Below, piece after piece: positions 1-6,348 of a DNA stretch of 11,389 bases (within the stretch, counting starts at the first letter, position 1; every line of letters starts with the position of its first letter). Origin of the DNA: Actinomycetota bacterium. GTDB taxonomy: Bacteria; Actinomycetota; Actinomycetes; Streptosporangiales; Streptosporangiaceae. The position numbers were made by a program, and so were the translations under genes. The DNA lies in assembly GCA_003168295.1 (NCBI GenBank), contig PMST01000333.1, positions 1 to 11,389 of the forward strand. The letters are read 5' to 3'. The notes beneath the pieces are model-generated. The model was given only the letters and a program-made list of their open reading frames with translations, searched no databases and had not been told where the DNA came from.

Positions 1-398
1 CCGATCTTCGCCAGCCGGGCCAGGGTGGGCCGGGACAGGACCTCGGCGATGTCATGCAGCGCCACGATGAGTTCTTCGAGTCCGTCCAGCGGGACCTCGT
101 CGCCCGCGTAAAGCAGGATGGCCCGGTAGTCCTCGGCGGTGACGGTCGCGCCAGGCAACTCGATCGGCCCGGTGTCCGCGAGGAACAGCGCGGGGATCGA
201 GGTGTCAAGGGCCAGGGCGACAGCGGCCAGTTCGGCGGCGGTGAAGGCACGGCGGCCTCGCTCGGCCTGGTGGACGGCCTGGCGACTCCAGGGTTTGCCC
301 AGGTAGCGGCCCATCGCCTGACCGAGCTGCGTGAGTGACATCTGGCGCACCTCGCGCAGGTGCGCGATCTGCTGACCGATAGCCGTTTCGACCCGCAT
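1..398 (-). CDS. XRE-family helix-turn-helix regulator (3' end outside window)
   Basis: The minus-strand reading frame starts at ATG 398-396 and runs off the left edge, so about 132 residues are visible. GGGAGG lies 4 nt before the ATG. The N-terminus (about residues 5-70) has the pattern of a Cro/C1-type HTH: a first helix with QQIAHLREVRQMSL, then TQLGQAMG, a recognition-helix region WSRQAVHQAERGRRAFT, and a closing helix ending in ALFL. Residues after about 75 form an acidic, leucine-rich segment, possibly a dimerisation or sensing part, which I do not recognise. The gene is divergent from the STAS gene and shares a 158-bp control region with it. That region carries two copies of GTCAT-N8-ATGAC, one directly in front of this gene, so autoregulation is a reasonable inference. 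The target and signal are unknown. Confidence 0.82.
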   Translation of the reverse strand, partial: MRVETAIGQQIAHLREVRQMSLTQLGQAMGRYLGKPWSRQAVHQAERGRRAFTAAELAAVALALDTSIPALFLADTGPIELPGATVTAEDYRAILLYAGDEVPLDGLEELIVALHDIAEVLSRPTLARLAKI

Positions 399-408
399 GC
401 CACCTCCC

Positions 409-428
409 TGTCATTCCACATGATGACA
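409..428. promoter_or_regulatory. Operator-like inverted repeat, copy 1
   Basis: TGTCAT, 8 nt, ATGACA forms a perfect 6-bp dyad located 11 nt upstream of the XRE start codon, in its leader and next to its ribosome binding site. The same arrangement (GTCAT-N8-ATGAC) recurs at 491-508. This is a candidate binding site for the neighbouring XRE regulator; the assignment is inferred from position and repetition. Confidence 0.5.
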
Positions 429-442
429 TCGAAAGACCAAGA

Positions 443-472
443 TTGACAACCGCGAAATATTTACCGTATTGT
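443..472 (+). promoter_or_regulatory. Promoter of the STAS gene
   Basis: A perfect TTGACA (443-448), an 18-nt spacer and TATTGT (467-472) form a sigma-70-like promoter that would start transcription near 479, leaving a leader of about 78 nt before the GTG at 557. Its -10 lies inside an inverted repeat TTTAC-N6-GTAAA (460-475), which it shares with the opposing promoter. Confidence 0.5.
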
Positions 473-495
473 AAACACATACTTTTCCCCGTCAT
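468..495 (-). promoter_or_regulatory. Promoter of the XRE regulator gene, opposing the STAS promoter
   Basis: On the minus strand ATGACG (495-490), a 16-nt spacer and TACAAT (473-468) resemble a sigma-70 promoter (4/6 and 5/6 matches). The -10 box overlaps the -10 of the plus-strand promoter face to face. The -35 lies in the second GTCAT-N8-ATGAC element, so a protein bound there would block it. Confidence 0.4.
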
Positions 496-519
496 CTCCT
501 GTAATGACAGAGCTGTCAT
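490..519. promoter_or_regulatory. Operator-like inverted repeats, copy 2 with an additional half-site
   Basis: GTCAT (491-495), 8 nt, ATGAC (504-508) repeats the layout of the element at 410-427, 81 bp away. It is followed by a further GTCAT (515-519), so 504-519 is also a perfect palindrome, ATGACAG-AG-CTGTCAT. In total the intergenic region holds five GTCAT/ATGAC half-sites. This copy overlaps the -35 of the minus-strand promoter and lies in the leader of the STAS gene. Confidence 0.5.
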
Positions 520-556
520 GATCTGGCCAGGCCCCAAGAGCCCCCCGGAGGCCGCC

Positions 557-970
557 GTGCCGTCCCTTCACATCAATGCGATCAGCGCCGGCGACTGCGC
601 CGTGCTCCGGCTCGCGGGCGAGATGGACGTCTACACCTCCCCGAAGCTGCGCAAGCAGGTAGCCGATCTCGCCGAGAACGGCACGATCCACGTCATCGCG
701 GACCTACGCGGCGTAGATTTCCTGGACTCGACCGGCCTGGGCGCTCTGGTCGGCAGCCTGAAGCGGCTACGCATCCACCAGGGATCACTCATGATCGTGA
801 CCAGCGGCGGCCGGATCCTTAAGCTCTTCCAGATCACCGGGCTCACCCACGCCTTCGCGCTTCACTCCTGCGTCATGGACGCCATCTCCGCCGACCAGCA
901 CTGGCAGGTAGCCATCGCCGGCGAAGGCCGCAGCGCCGAGGAATGGTGCTCCAAATACGAGGTGCCGTAG
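557..970 (+). CDS. STAS-domain protein, anti-sigma factor antagonist type
   Basis: The chosen start is GTG 557 because GGAGG (547-551) lies 5 nt upstream; a longer in-frame start at 443 would overlap the promoter. The product is about 137 residues, slightly longer than a minimal single STAS domain. The start of the domain shows LRLAGEMDVYTSPKLR, matching the SpoIIAA/RsbV fold. The phosphoacceptor loop is DLRGVDFLDSTGLGALVG with Ser58 in the conserved D-S-T-G-L-G position. In this family the unphosphorylated protein binds an anti-sigma kinase (RsbW/SpoIIAB type) and frees a sigma factor, and phosphorylation of the serine switches it off. No kinase or sigma gene is adjacent, so the partner must lie elsewhere. 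The C-terminal 25 residues extend beyond the domain without a recognisable motif. Confidence 0.85.
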   Translation: MPSLHINAISAGDCAVLRLAGEMDVYTSPKLRKQVADLAENGTIHVIADLRGVDFLDSTGLGALVGSLKRLRIHQGSLMIVTSGGRILKLFQITGLTHAFALHSCVMDAISADQHWQVAIAGEGRSAEEWCSKYEVP

Positions 971-1037
971 TGACTCGCGCGGCCCGCCCCGGCGCGTGCC
1001 GGCCAGGCTCGATCAGGCGGGAGGGACTACCCACGGT

Positions 1038-1065
1038 GGCGGTCCCCGATTCGTCGGGGACCGCC
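1038..1065. terminator. Bidirectional terminator between the STAS and tuf-like genes
   Basis: A perfect 12-bp stem (GGCGGTCCCCGA paired with TCGGGGACCGCC) closes on a TTCG tetraloop. It lies between two convergent genes, 67 nt after the STAS stop and 12 nt after the tuf-like stop. Little poly-T follows in either direction, which is usual for high-GC actinobacteria. Confidence 0.85.
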
Positions 1066-1077
1066 TCCTTGGCGGTT

Positions 1078-2256
1078 TCAGTCGAGCAGGGCCGTGATCG
1101 TTCCGGCCCCCACCGTCCGGCCTCCTTCCCTGATGGCGAAGCCGAGCCCGGCGCCGAGCGCCACCGGCTGGCCCAGCTCGACGCTGACGGTCACCCGGTC
1201 ACCGGGCCTGGCCACCCCGGCCGGGCCCAGGTCCATCACGCCCACCACGTCGGTGGTCCGGACAAAAAACTGCGGACGATATCCGGTCCGGATCTCCGTC
1301 CGGCGGCCTCCCTCCACCGCGGATAGCAGGTAGACGCTGGCCTCGAACTTCTGGTGCGCCGCCAGGCTGCCGGGTGCCACGATCACCTGGCCGCGCCGGA
1401 CCTGGTGCCGTCGGACGCCGCGGAGCAGCAGCGCCGCATTGTCCCCGGCCTCGGCGTGCGCCATCGTCTTGCCGAACGTCTCGACGCTGGTTACCACCGA
1501 GGTCACGGTGGTACCCAGGCCGATGACCTCGACCGGGTCGCCGACCCGGACGCGGCCGCGCTCGATCGCGCCGGTGACCACGGTGCCGCGGCCGGTGATC
1601 GTGAAGACGCTCTCCACTGGCAGGAGAAACGGCGCATTGACGTAGCGGTCGGGAACCGGCACATACGCGTCGATCGCGTCCAGCAGCCCGGCGACCGAGG
1701 CGACCCATCGGGGCTCCCCGGCCAGCGCGCCCAGTCCGGACACCCGGATGACCGGGATCTGCTCGCCGGGATACCCGTAGCTCGACAGCAGTTCGCGCAC
1801 GTCGAGCTCGACGAGTTCGGCCAGCTCGCCGTCGGCCACGTCGGCCTTGCTCAGCGCGACGACGAGATGCCGCACCCCGACCTGCTGGGCGAGCAGGACG
1901 TGCTCGCGAGTCTGCGGCATGACGCCATCGAGCGCGGACACGACCAGGATGGCCCCGTCCACCTGCGCCGCGCCGGTGATCATGTTCTTCACGTAGTCGG
2001 CGTGACCGGGCATGTCGACATGCGCGTAGTGCCTGCTCGCGGTCTCGTACTCGACGTGCGAGACGTTTATCGTGATGCCCCGGGCCGCCTCTTCCGGGGC
2101 CCGGTCGATGCGGTCGAACGGCACATACGACGCCATCCCGCGCTCGGCGAGCACCTTGGTGATGGCGGCCGTCAGCGTGGTCTTGCCGTGGTCGACGTGA
2201 CCCATGGTGCCGATGTTCAGGTGCGGCTTGGTCCGCACGTACGCCTGCCTAGTCAT
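1078..2256 (-). CDS. tuf: Elongation factor Tu, divergent stand-alone paralogue
   Basis: The frame gives 392 residues, normal EF-Tu length, starting at ATG 2256 with AAAGGA just upstream. All three domains are present. EF-Tu delivers aminoacyl-tRNA to the ribosome using GTP. G1 is GHVDHGKT (19-26), the switch I threonine is in RGITI (60-64), and G3 is DMPGH (81-85), where typical bacterial EF-Tu has DCPGH. G4 reads SKAD (136-139) instead of NKAD, and G5 reads SGL (173-175) instead of SAL. In domain 2 the usual E-M-F-R stretch of the aminoacyl pocket is E-T-F-G. The end of domain 3, [13 protein letters not shown], is intact. The gene has no rpsL, rpsG or fusA beside it, so it is probably not the main housekeeping tuf. 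Extra divergent tuf genes are known in Streptomyces (for example tuf3 of S. ramocissimus, linked to kirromycin resistance). A role under special conditions is inferred. Confidence 0.9.
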   Translation of the reverse strand: MTRQAYVRTKPHLNIGTMGHVDHGKTTLTAAITKVLAERGMASYVPFDRIDRAPEEAARGITINVSHVEYETASRHYAHVDMPGHADYVKNMITGAAQVDGAILVVSALDGVMPQTREHVLLAQQVGVRHLVVALSKADVADGELAELVELDVRELLSSYGYPGEQIPVIRVSGLGALAGEPRWVASVAGLLDAIDAYVPVPDRYVNAPFLLPVESVFTITGRGTVVTGAIERGRVRVGDPVEVIGLGTTVTSVVTSVETFGKTMAHAEAGDNAALLLRGVRRHQVRRGQVIVAPGSLAAHQKFEASVYLLSAVEGGRRTEIRTGYRPQFFVRTTDVVGVMDLGPAGVARPGDRVTVSVELGQPVALGAGLGFAIREGGRTVGAGTITALLD

Positions 2257-2315
2257 GATCCTTTACTCCCGGTGGTGGGTTTGCGTCAGTGGACGCGGAG
2301 ACCCGCGAGGATGCC

Positions 2316-2358
2316 GACCCTTCCCCGTGGGGTCTCCCGGCCGCGCCGGGGAAGGGTC
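2316..2358. repeat. Hairpin-forming inverted repeat upstream of tuf
   Basis: GACCCTTCCCCG (2316-2327) and CGGGGAAGGGTC (2347-2358) form a perfect 12-bp stem around a 19-nt GC-rich loop, 60-102 nt upstream of the tuf start codon. If the tuf promoter lies further upstream, this would fold in the mRNA leader and could attenuate or stabilise it. It could equally be a terminator for transcripts from upstream. Confidence 0.55.
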
Positions 2359-2586
2359 AGCCTCGCTCGCCGCCGGGCAGGAGCTGAACCGAGCCCGGGG
2401 CAGCCGTCAGCGCGCTCGCTGCTGCGAGCACCAGGCTGAGGGCGCACCGGATCATGTCCTCAAGCATGAGCCGGTGCCACATCAGGCGCGAATAGTTTTC
2501 CGCCACGTAGCCGATTCCTTGCTCGAGCGGGATATCGAGCGGAATATGAGGAAGGACCCGCCAGGTACCGATCCAGCTAGTCCGGA

Positions 2587-2599
2587 CACCATAATGGTG
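2587..2599. promoter_or_regulatory. Palindrome overlapping a candidate -10 box before the MgtE-N/CBS gene
   Basis: CACCAT-A-ATGGTG is a perfect 6-bp inverted repeat with a single central base. It contains CATAAT (2590-2595), a 5/6 match to a -10 box, 41 nt upstream of the ATG at 2637. No good -35 box is visible at 16-18 nt upstream. A repressor site on a weak promoter is possible but unproven. Confidence 0.3.
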
Positions 2600-2636
2600 C
2601 AGATCAGGTCGGCCGAGGGCGAGGAGAGCGTGGACA

Positions 2637-3839
2637 ATGACCGGCGGCCAGATTTTCACTTCCCGGCTGAAAGGCCGTCCGCTGCTGGACAGCGCGAGCC
2701 TGACCCTGGGCCGGATCCGCGACGTCGTGATCCTGCCCGCCACCGGGAATGACCCGCCGCGCGCGCTGGGGCTGGTGGTGACCTGGCAGCGGCGCCGCAT
2801 CTTCGTCAACCTCGGCCAGATCACCGAGATCTCCGTCGACGGCGCCCATCTGGCCGGCGGCGCCATCGACCCGGAACGCTTCGCCCGGCGGACCGGAGAG
2901 ATCCTGGCCTCCGAGCTGTACGGCCGACAGGTCAAGGACGGGACCATTGCCGATGTCGCGATCAGCCCCACCGAGCGGCTGCGGGTCGGCTGGGAGGTCT
3001 CCGCGCTGGCCGTCTCGCACGGCCGGAGCCTGTTGCACCGCGGCCCGGACGTCGTGCCCTGGGACCGCTACCCCGATCTGTTCCAGGCGGACCCGCTGGC
3101 CGAGCAGCTGGCTGGCCTGCGCGAGCTGAGGCCGGCCGATCTCGCCACCGCGGTCGAGGGCTTGCCCCCCGCCCGGCGCAGCCAGATCGCGGCCGCCCTC
3201 GACGACGACCAGCTGGCCGACCTGCTTGAGGAGATGCCCGAACAAGACCAGGTTCGGCTGCTGGCCAGCTTCGGACTTGACCGCGGCGCCGACGTCGTGG
3301 AAAAGATGCAGCCTGACGACGCCGCGGACCTGCTCGCGGAGATGCCGGCCGAACAACGCGAACGGCTGCTGACGGCGATGGAGTCCGTCCCGGCCGCGGA
3401 CCTGCGGCGGCTGCTGACTTACGGCGGGACGACGGCGGGCGGCCTGATGACCTCCCGGCCCCTCATTGTCGCACCGGAGACGCCGGTCGCTGAGATACTG
3501 GCCCGCGTCAGGAACCCGGACATGCCGGCCACCGCGGCCGCGCAGGTGTACGTGTGCGAACCGCCCCTGATGACACCGACCGGCCGCTACCTCGGGAGCG
3601 TGGGGTTCCAGCGGCTGCTGCGCCGGCCGCCGTCGGTCCTGGCTGGGGAGTGCATAGACAAGGCGAGCGTCTTCGTCCGGCCTGACCTGCCCGATCATGA
3701 GCTAGCGGCCAGGCTCGCCGCCTACAACCTGATCAGCGTGGCGGTATGTGACCAGGACGGCCGCCTGCTCGGCGCGGTTACCGTGGACGATGTACTGGAC
3801 CACCTGCTGCCCCCGGGCTGGCGGAAGACGGGAGGCTAG
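2637..3839 (+). CDS. PRC-barrel / MgtE-N / tandem CBS protein without a transport domain
   Basis: The product is 400 residues, starting at ATG 2637 with GAGGAG 10 nt upstream. Roughly residues 5-140 are beta-rich and PRC-barrel-like (SASLTLGRIRDVVILP; a second unit near VKDGTIADVAISP). Residues about 150-265 form the alpha-superhelix typical of the MgtE intracellular N domain, with acidic helical repeats such as DDQLADLLEEMP and DDAADLLAEMP. Residues about 270-395 hold two CBS modules (GGLMTSRPLIVAPETPVAEIL; later ISVAVCDQDGRLLGAVTVDDVLDHL). In MgtE channels the N and CBS domains sense Mg2+ and gate the pore, but no membrane segment exists here, so the protein is probably a soluble sensor or regulator. 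The following DUF1003 gene starts 1 nt after this stop codon, so the two proteins likely act together. The direct function is unknown. Confidence 0.85.
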   Translation: MTGGQIFTSRLKGRPLLDSASLTLGRIRDVVILPATGNDPPRALGLVVTWQRRRIFVNLGQITEISVDGAHLAGGAIDPERFARRTGEILASELYGRQVKDGTIADVAISPTERLRVGWEVSALAVSHGRSLLHRGPDVVPWDRYPDLFQADPLAEQLAGLRELRPADLATAVEGLPPARRSQIAAALDDDQLADLLEEMPEQDQVRLLASFGLDRGADVVEKMQPDDAADLLAEMPAEQRERLLTAMESVPAADLRRLLTYGGTTAGGLMTSRPLIVAPETPVAEILARVRNPDMPATAAAQVYVCEPPLMTPTGRYLGSVGFQRLLRRPPSVLAGECIDKASVFVRPDLPDHELAARLAAYNLISVAVCDQDGRLLGAVTVDDVLDHLLPPGWRKTGG

Positions 3840-3840
3840 C

Positions 3841-4350
3841 ATGGCGCGGGTTTCTCTTCGCCGCCCCAGTGAGCGGGCCGACCTGTCCGTTCCGCGCGGC
3901 TCCCCGCAGATGGGTGCCCGGTACGACGCCGACGCGTTCGGGCGGTTCGCAGAGGGGATGGCGCGGTTCCTCGGCACCGGGCGATTCATCGTCGGCCAGA
4001 CCGTGCTCGTGATCGGATGGATCGTTCTCAACACCGTCGGCGCTATCAAGCACTGGGATCCGTACCCGTTCATCCTGCTCAACCTGGCCTTCTCGACCCA
4101 GGCGGCCTACGCCGCGCCGCTGATCCTGCTCGCGCAGAACCGGCAGGACGACCGGGACCGGGCTAACATCGACCGCGACCGGGAGGTGGCGGCACGGACC
4201 CAAGCCGATACCGAGTTCCTCGCCCGCGAACTCGCCGCGGTCCGCCTCGCGCTGACCGACGTGGTAACTGCGCAGGACCTTGAGGACTCGCTGTCCAAGC
4301 TGGCCGAGCTGATCACGGCCCAGCCACCTGCACGGTCAGTGGATAGCTAG
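3841..4350 (+). CDS. DUF1003 membrane protein
   Basis: The product is 169 residues, starting at ATG 3841 with GGAGG (3831-3835) 5 nt upstream. That ribosome binding site lies inside the end of the preceding gene. Two membrane segments are clear: FIVGQTVLVIGWIVLNTVGA and, after the motif WDPYPFILLN, a second ending in APLILLAQNRQDDRDR. This spacing and the WDPYPF/NRQ signatures fit the DUF1003 family. A charged coiled-coil-like cytoplasmic tail follows (about residues 105-155), rich in D, R and E. The function of DUF1003 is not established. The tight coupling to the MgtE-N/CBS protein suggests that the soluble sensor docks on this small membrane protein. It could be a membrane anchor, an ion-homeostasis component or an Mg2+-dependent signalling partner. 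Confidence 0.85.
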   Translation: MARVSLRRPSERADLSVPRGSPQMGARYDADAFGRFAEGMARFLGTGRFIVGQTVLVIGWIVLNTVGAIKHWDPYPFILLNLAFSTQAAYAAPLILLAQNRQDDRDRANIDRDREVAARTQADTEFLARELAAVRLALTDVVTAQDLEDSLSKLAELITAQPPARSVDS

Positions 4351-4402
4351 CGCATATCCCCACGATCGTTCGGAATAATGACCTTGATTTTCGGTGGCTG
4401 CG

Positions 4403-4424
4403 CTGGAGCTGACCGCGGCTCCGG
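4403..4424. terminator. Weak hairpin between the convergent DUF1003 and TetR genes
   Basis: CTGGAGC (4403-4409) can pair with GCTCCGG (4418-4424), including one G-T wobble, around an 8-nt loop. It lies in the 88-bp gap between the two convergent stop codons, where a bidirectional terminator would be expected. The stem is short and no T-run follows. Confidence 0.3.
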
Positions 4425-4438
4425 TCCCGACGAGGCGC

Positions 4439-5059
4439 TTAGCGGCGCCAGGGGCGCAGGGCGACGTCGGTAGCCCGGCGGAGCCGGTCGCGTAGCTGCC
4501 CGGGGTCGTCCAGGCTGGTCGCGGGATCGTCGAACAGGGCGGTAAGCGCGCCGCTGACGGCGCCGACGAACGCGCCCACCAGGGCGGCGGCGCTGATCTC
4601 GTCCAGCTCATCGGGAAAGGCCGCGTGCAGGCGGCGGGCAATGTCACGCTGGGCGTCGAGCTGGATCTGCAGCGCACGGCCGCGGACGGCGGGCACGGTC
4701 TGCACCAGGCGGGTCCGCAGGGCGGCGTGGCGGCCGGTCATCTCGTCGCTGGCTTCGCCCACCTCGTGCAGCGCGCGGAGGAGGACGTCGGCTGGATGGT
4801 CGCCGGGACGGCGGGCGGCAATCGCGGCCTCGGCGGCCCTGACCCTCGCGTCGCTCTCGGGGAAGAGCAGTTCTTCCTTGCTGGCGAAGTAGCTGAAGAA
4901 CGTCCGGGTGCCGATGTCGGCGGCCGCGGCGATGTCAGCCACGGTGGTGCGGTCGTAGCCGCGGCGCTCGAACAGGTCGGCAGCCGCGTCGATCAGGGCC
5001 AGGCGAGTGCGCTCTCGTTTGCGGTCACGCAGGGTTCTGGCCGGGGCTGGCGACGTCAC
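4439..5059 (-). CDS. TetR-family transcriptional regulator
   Basis: The product is 206 residues. The GTG start at 5059 has no Shine-Dalgarno sequence at normal spacing, but TAGGCT lies 6 nt upstream as for a leaderless transcript. The N-terminal HTH (about residues 14-62) is typical: RTRLALIDAAADLFERRGYD, then TTVADIAAAADIGTRTFFSYFASKEELLF. The C-terminal two thirds is helical and would form the ligand pocket and dimer interface; its ligand cannot be read from sequence. The gene is divergent from the FAD monooxygenase gene, with a TGCA-rich dyad between the two starts. By the usual logic of such pairs it probably represses the monooxygenase and itself, with release by the enzyme's substrate or a related compound. 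That regulatory role is inferred from arrangement. Confidence 0.88.
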   Translation of the reverse strand: MTSPAPARTLRDRKRERTRLALIDAAADLFERRGYDRTTVADIAAAADIGTRTFFSYFASKEELLFPESDARVRAAEAAIAARRPGDHPADVLLRALHEVGEASDEMTGRHAALRTRLVQTVPAVRGRALQIQLDAQRDIARRLHAAFPDELDEISAAALVGAFVGAVSGALTALFDDPATSLDDPGQLRDRLRRATDVALRPWRR

Positions 5060-5065
5060 GCTAAG

Positions 5066-5071
5066 AGCCTA
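5066..5071 (-). promoter_or_regulatory. Candidate leaderless -10 box of the TetR gene
   Basis: On the minus strand TAGGCT is followed by 6 nt and then the GTG start. This is the spacing expected when transcription begins at the start codon itself. No convincing -35 box is seen. The absence of a ribosome binding site supports the reading. Confidence 0.35.
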
Positions 5072-5096
5072 CTCCCGGTGCATCAGACGCTCGTTA

Positions 5097-5141
5097 GCAT
5101 CGATTGCAGTATTGCATTCAGTGCATGTATGCTATCGATGC
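5097..5141. promoter_or_regulatory. Dyad and TGCA repeats between TetR and monooxygenase genes, with a monooxygenase promoter
   Basis: GCATCGAT (5097-5104) and ATCGATGC (5134-5141) form a perfect 8-bp inverted repeat spaced by 29 nt. Between them are ATTGCA twice (5103-5108, 5111-5116) and GCAT-GT-ATGC (5123-5132). TTGCAG (5104-5109), an 18-nt spacer and TATGCT (5128-5133) give a plausible plus-strand promoter for the monooxygenase inside the dyad. A TetR dimer, or pair of dimers, bound here would occlude it. Confidence 0.5.
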
Positions 5142-5178
5142 GGCTGGATCTTCCCGGCCCGAGGACAGGGGGCTCGCT

Positions 5179-6348
5179 GTGCGCAACGGAGCGATACTGA
5201 TCTCAGGGGCCGGCATCGCCGGGCCGACGCTGGCGTACTGGCTGGCCAGGGGCGGCTTCGTGCCGACGGTGGTGGAACACGCGGACGCGCAGCGTTCCAG
5301 CGGGAGCCCGGTGGACGTGCGTGGTCCGGCCGTCGAGGTGGCCGAGCGGATGGGGGTGATGCCGCGCCTGCGCGAAGCCGGGACGCACGTGCGGACGCTC
5401 AGCTTTCTGTCCGCCCGGGGCCAGCGGACCGGCCGGATCAACATGGCGGCGCTGAGGCGGGCCGCGGCCAGCCGGGAAGTGGAGCTTCCGCGCGGAGATC
5501 TCGCCGCCGCCCTCTACGGCGCGAGCCGGGACGACGTGGAGTTCGTCTTCGGTGACTCGATCGCGACCCTGCACCCGGACCGGGGCGGAGTGGACGTGAC
5601 GTTCTGCCGCTCCGCCCCCCGGCGCTTCGAGGCGGTCATCGGGGCGGACGGCCTGCATTCGGCGGTGCGGCGGCTGGCCTTCGGGCCCGAGGCCGACTAC
5701 GTGCGTCACATGGGCCTGTACGTGGCCACGATGCCCCTCGACGACTTCGCGGTCGACCCGCACGACGTCCTCATGTACAACACGCCGGGGAAGGCCATCT
5801 CCGTCCACCCGGCGAGCGGGCGGACGCTGGCGGCTTTCATCTTCCGGCATCCGCAGGTCGCCGGCTTCGACTACCGGGACACCGCCCAGCACAAGCGGCT
5901 GCTGGCGAAGGTGTACGCGGGGGGAGGCTGGCGGACACCCGAGCTGCTCAACCGGGTGGCCGCAACCGAGGATCTGTACTTCGATTCCGTCAGCCAGGTA
6001 CGCCTGGACCGGTGGTCACGCGGACGGGTGGCGTTGCTCGGCGACGCCGCGTCCTGCGTCTCGCTGTTCGGGGAAGGCTCCAGCCTGGCCATGGCGGGCG
6101 CGGCCACGCTGGCCGGCGCGCTGGCGGACAGCCCGGCCGGCTACCAGGCCGCGTTCGGTGCGTATGAGGCCAGGCACCGGGTGCTCGTCGAGCCCAGGCA
6201 GCGGGGCGTCGCCCGGGCAGCGGCGCTGATAGTGCCCGCGACCCGGGGCGGGATCGCCATCCGGAACCTGGCCACCCGGCTCTGGCCGGTCGCCGCGGCG
6301 GCGCAGTGGGTGCGCGGGCTCGGCGACCGGGGCCGGGCCGCTACTTGA
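5179..6348 (+). CDS. FAD-dependent monooxygenase, group A (PHBH fold)
   Basis: GTG 5179 is chosen as start because AGGGGG (5167-5172) lies 6 nt upstream and the Rossmann strand follows at once; a longer frame from 5104 would include the promoter. The product is 389 residues, normal for the family. Residues 6-16 carry the GxGxxG dinucleotide motif (ISGAGIAGP), residues 155-158 the GADG motif that contacts FAD and NAD(P)H, and residues 288-290 the GDA motif binding the FAD ribityl chain. Such enzymes hydroxylate or otherwise oxidise aromatic or polyketide-like substrates using NAD(P)H and O2. The PVDVRGPAVEVAERMG stretch is common in TetR-linked members of unknown substrate and in tetracycline-degrading relatives. 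The substrate cannot be assigned. The divergent TetR gene suggests induction by a small molecule. The 3' end overlaps the convergent ATP-grasp gene by 8 bp. Confidence 0.88.
   Translation: MRNGAILISGAGIAGPTLAYWLARGGFVPTVVEHADAQRSSGSPVDVRGPAVEVAERMGVMPRLREAGTHVRTLSFLSARGQRTGRINMAALRRAAASREVELPRGDLAAALYGASRDDVEFVFGDSIATLHPDRGGVDVTFCRSAPRRFEAVIGADGLHSAVRRLAFGPEADYVRHMGLYVATMPLDDFAVDPHDVLMYNTPGKAISVHPASGRTLAAFIFRHPQVAGFDYRDTAQHKRLLAKVYAGGGWRTPELLNRVAATEDLYFDSVSQVRLDRWSRGRVALLGDAASCVSLFGEGSSLAMAGAATLAGALADSPAGYQAAFGAYEARHRVLVEPRQRGVARAAALIVPATRGGIAIRNLATRLWPVAAAAQWVRGLGDRGRAAT

Larger units (their letters stand above)
2257..2636. other. 380-bp gene-free region between the divergent tuf-like and MgtE-N/CBS genes
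   Basis: No convincing gene is visible. A minus-strand frame ending at 2357 contains a hydrophobic stretch but has no ribosome binding site and no recognisable product. The region holds a 12-bp-stem hairpin near tuf and a short palindrome with a CATAAT box near the plus-strand gene, both listed separately. The stretch 2480-2600 is relatively AT-rich, which fits promoter DNA. Confidence 0.6.

Noticed and set aside
1354..2439. 361-codon plus-strand frame opposite tuf
   Set aside because: It is antisense to a clearly recognised EF-Tu gene, and its composition (rich in R, G, D, H, P) is that of a shadow frame in high-GC DNA.
2357..2500. Possible small minus-strand membrane peptide ending at 2357, just before the tuf hairpin
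   Set aside because: It has a hydrophobic stretch but no ribosome binding site, no known family and only weak coding signs.
2604..3698. 364-codon minus-strand frame opposite the MgtE-N/CBS gene
   Set aside because: The plus-strand frame carries clear MgtE-N and CBS motifs; this one is a shadow of it.
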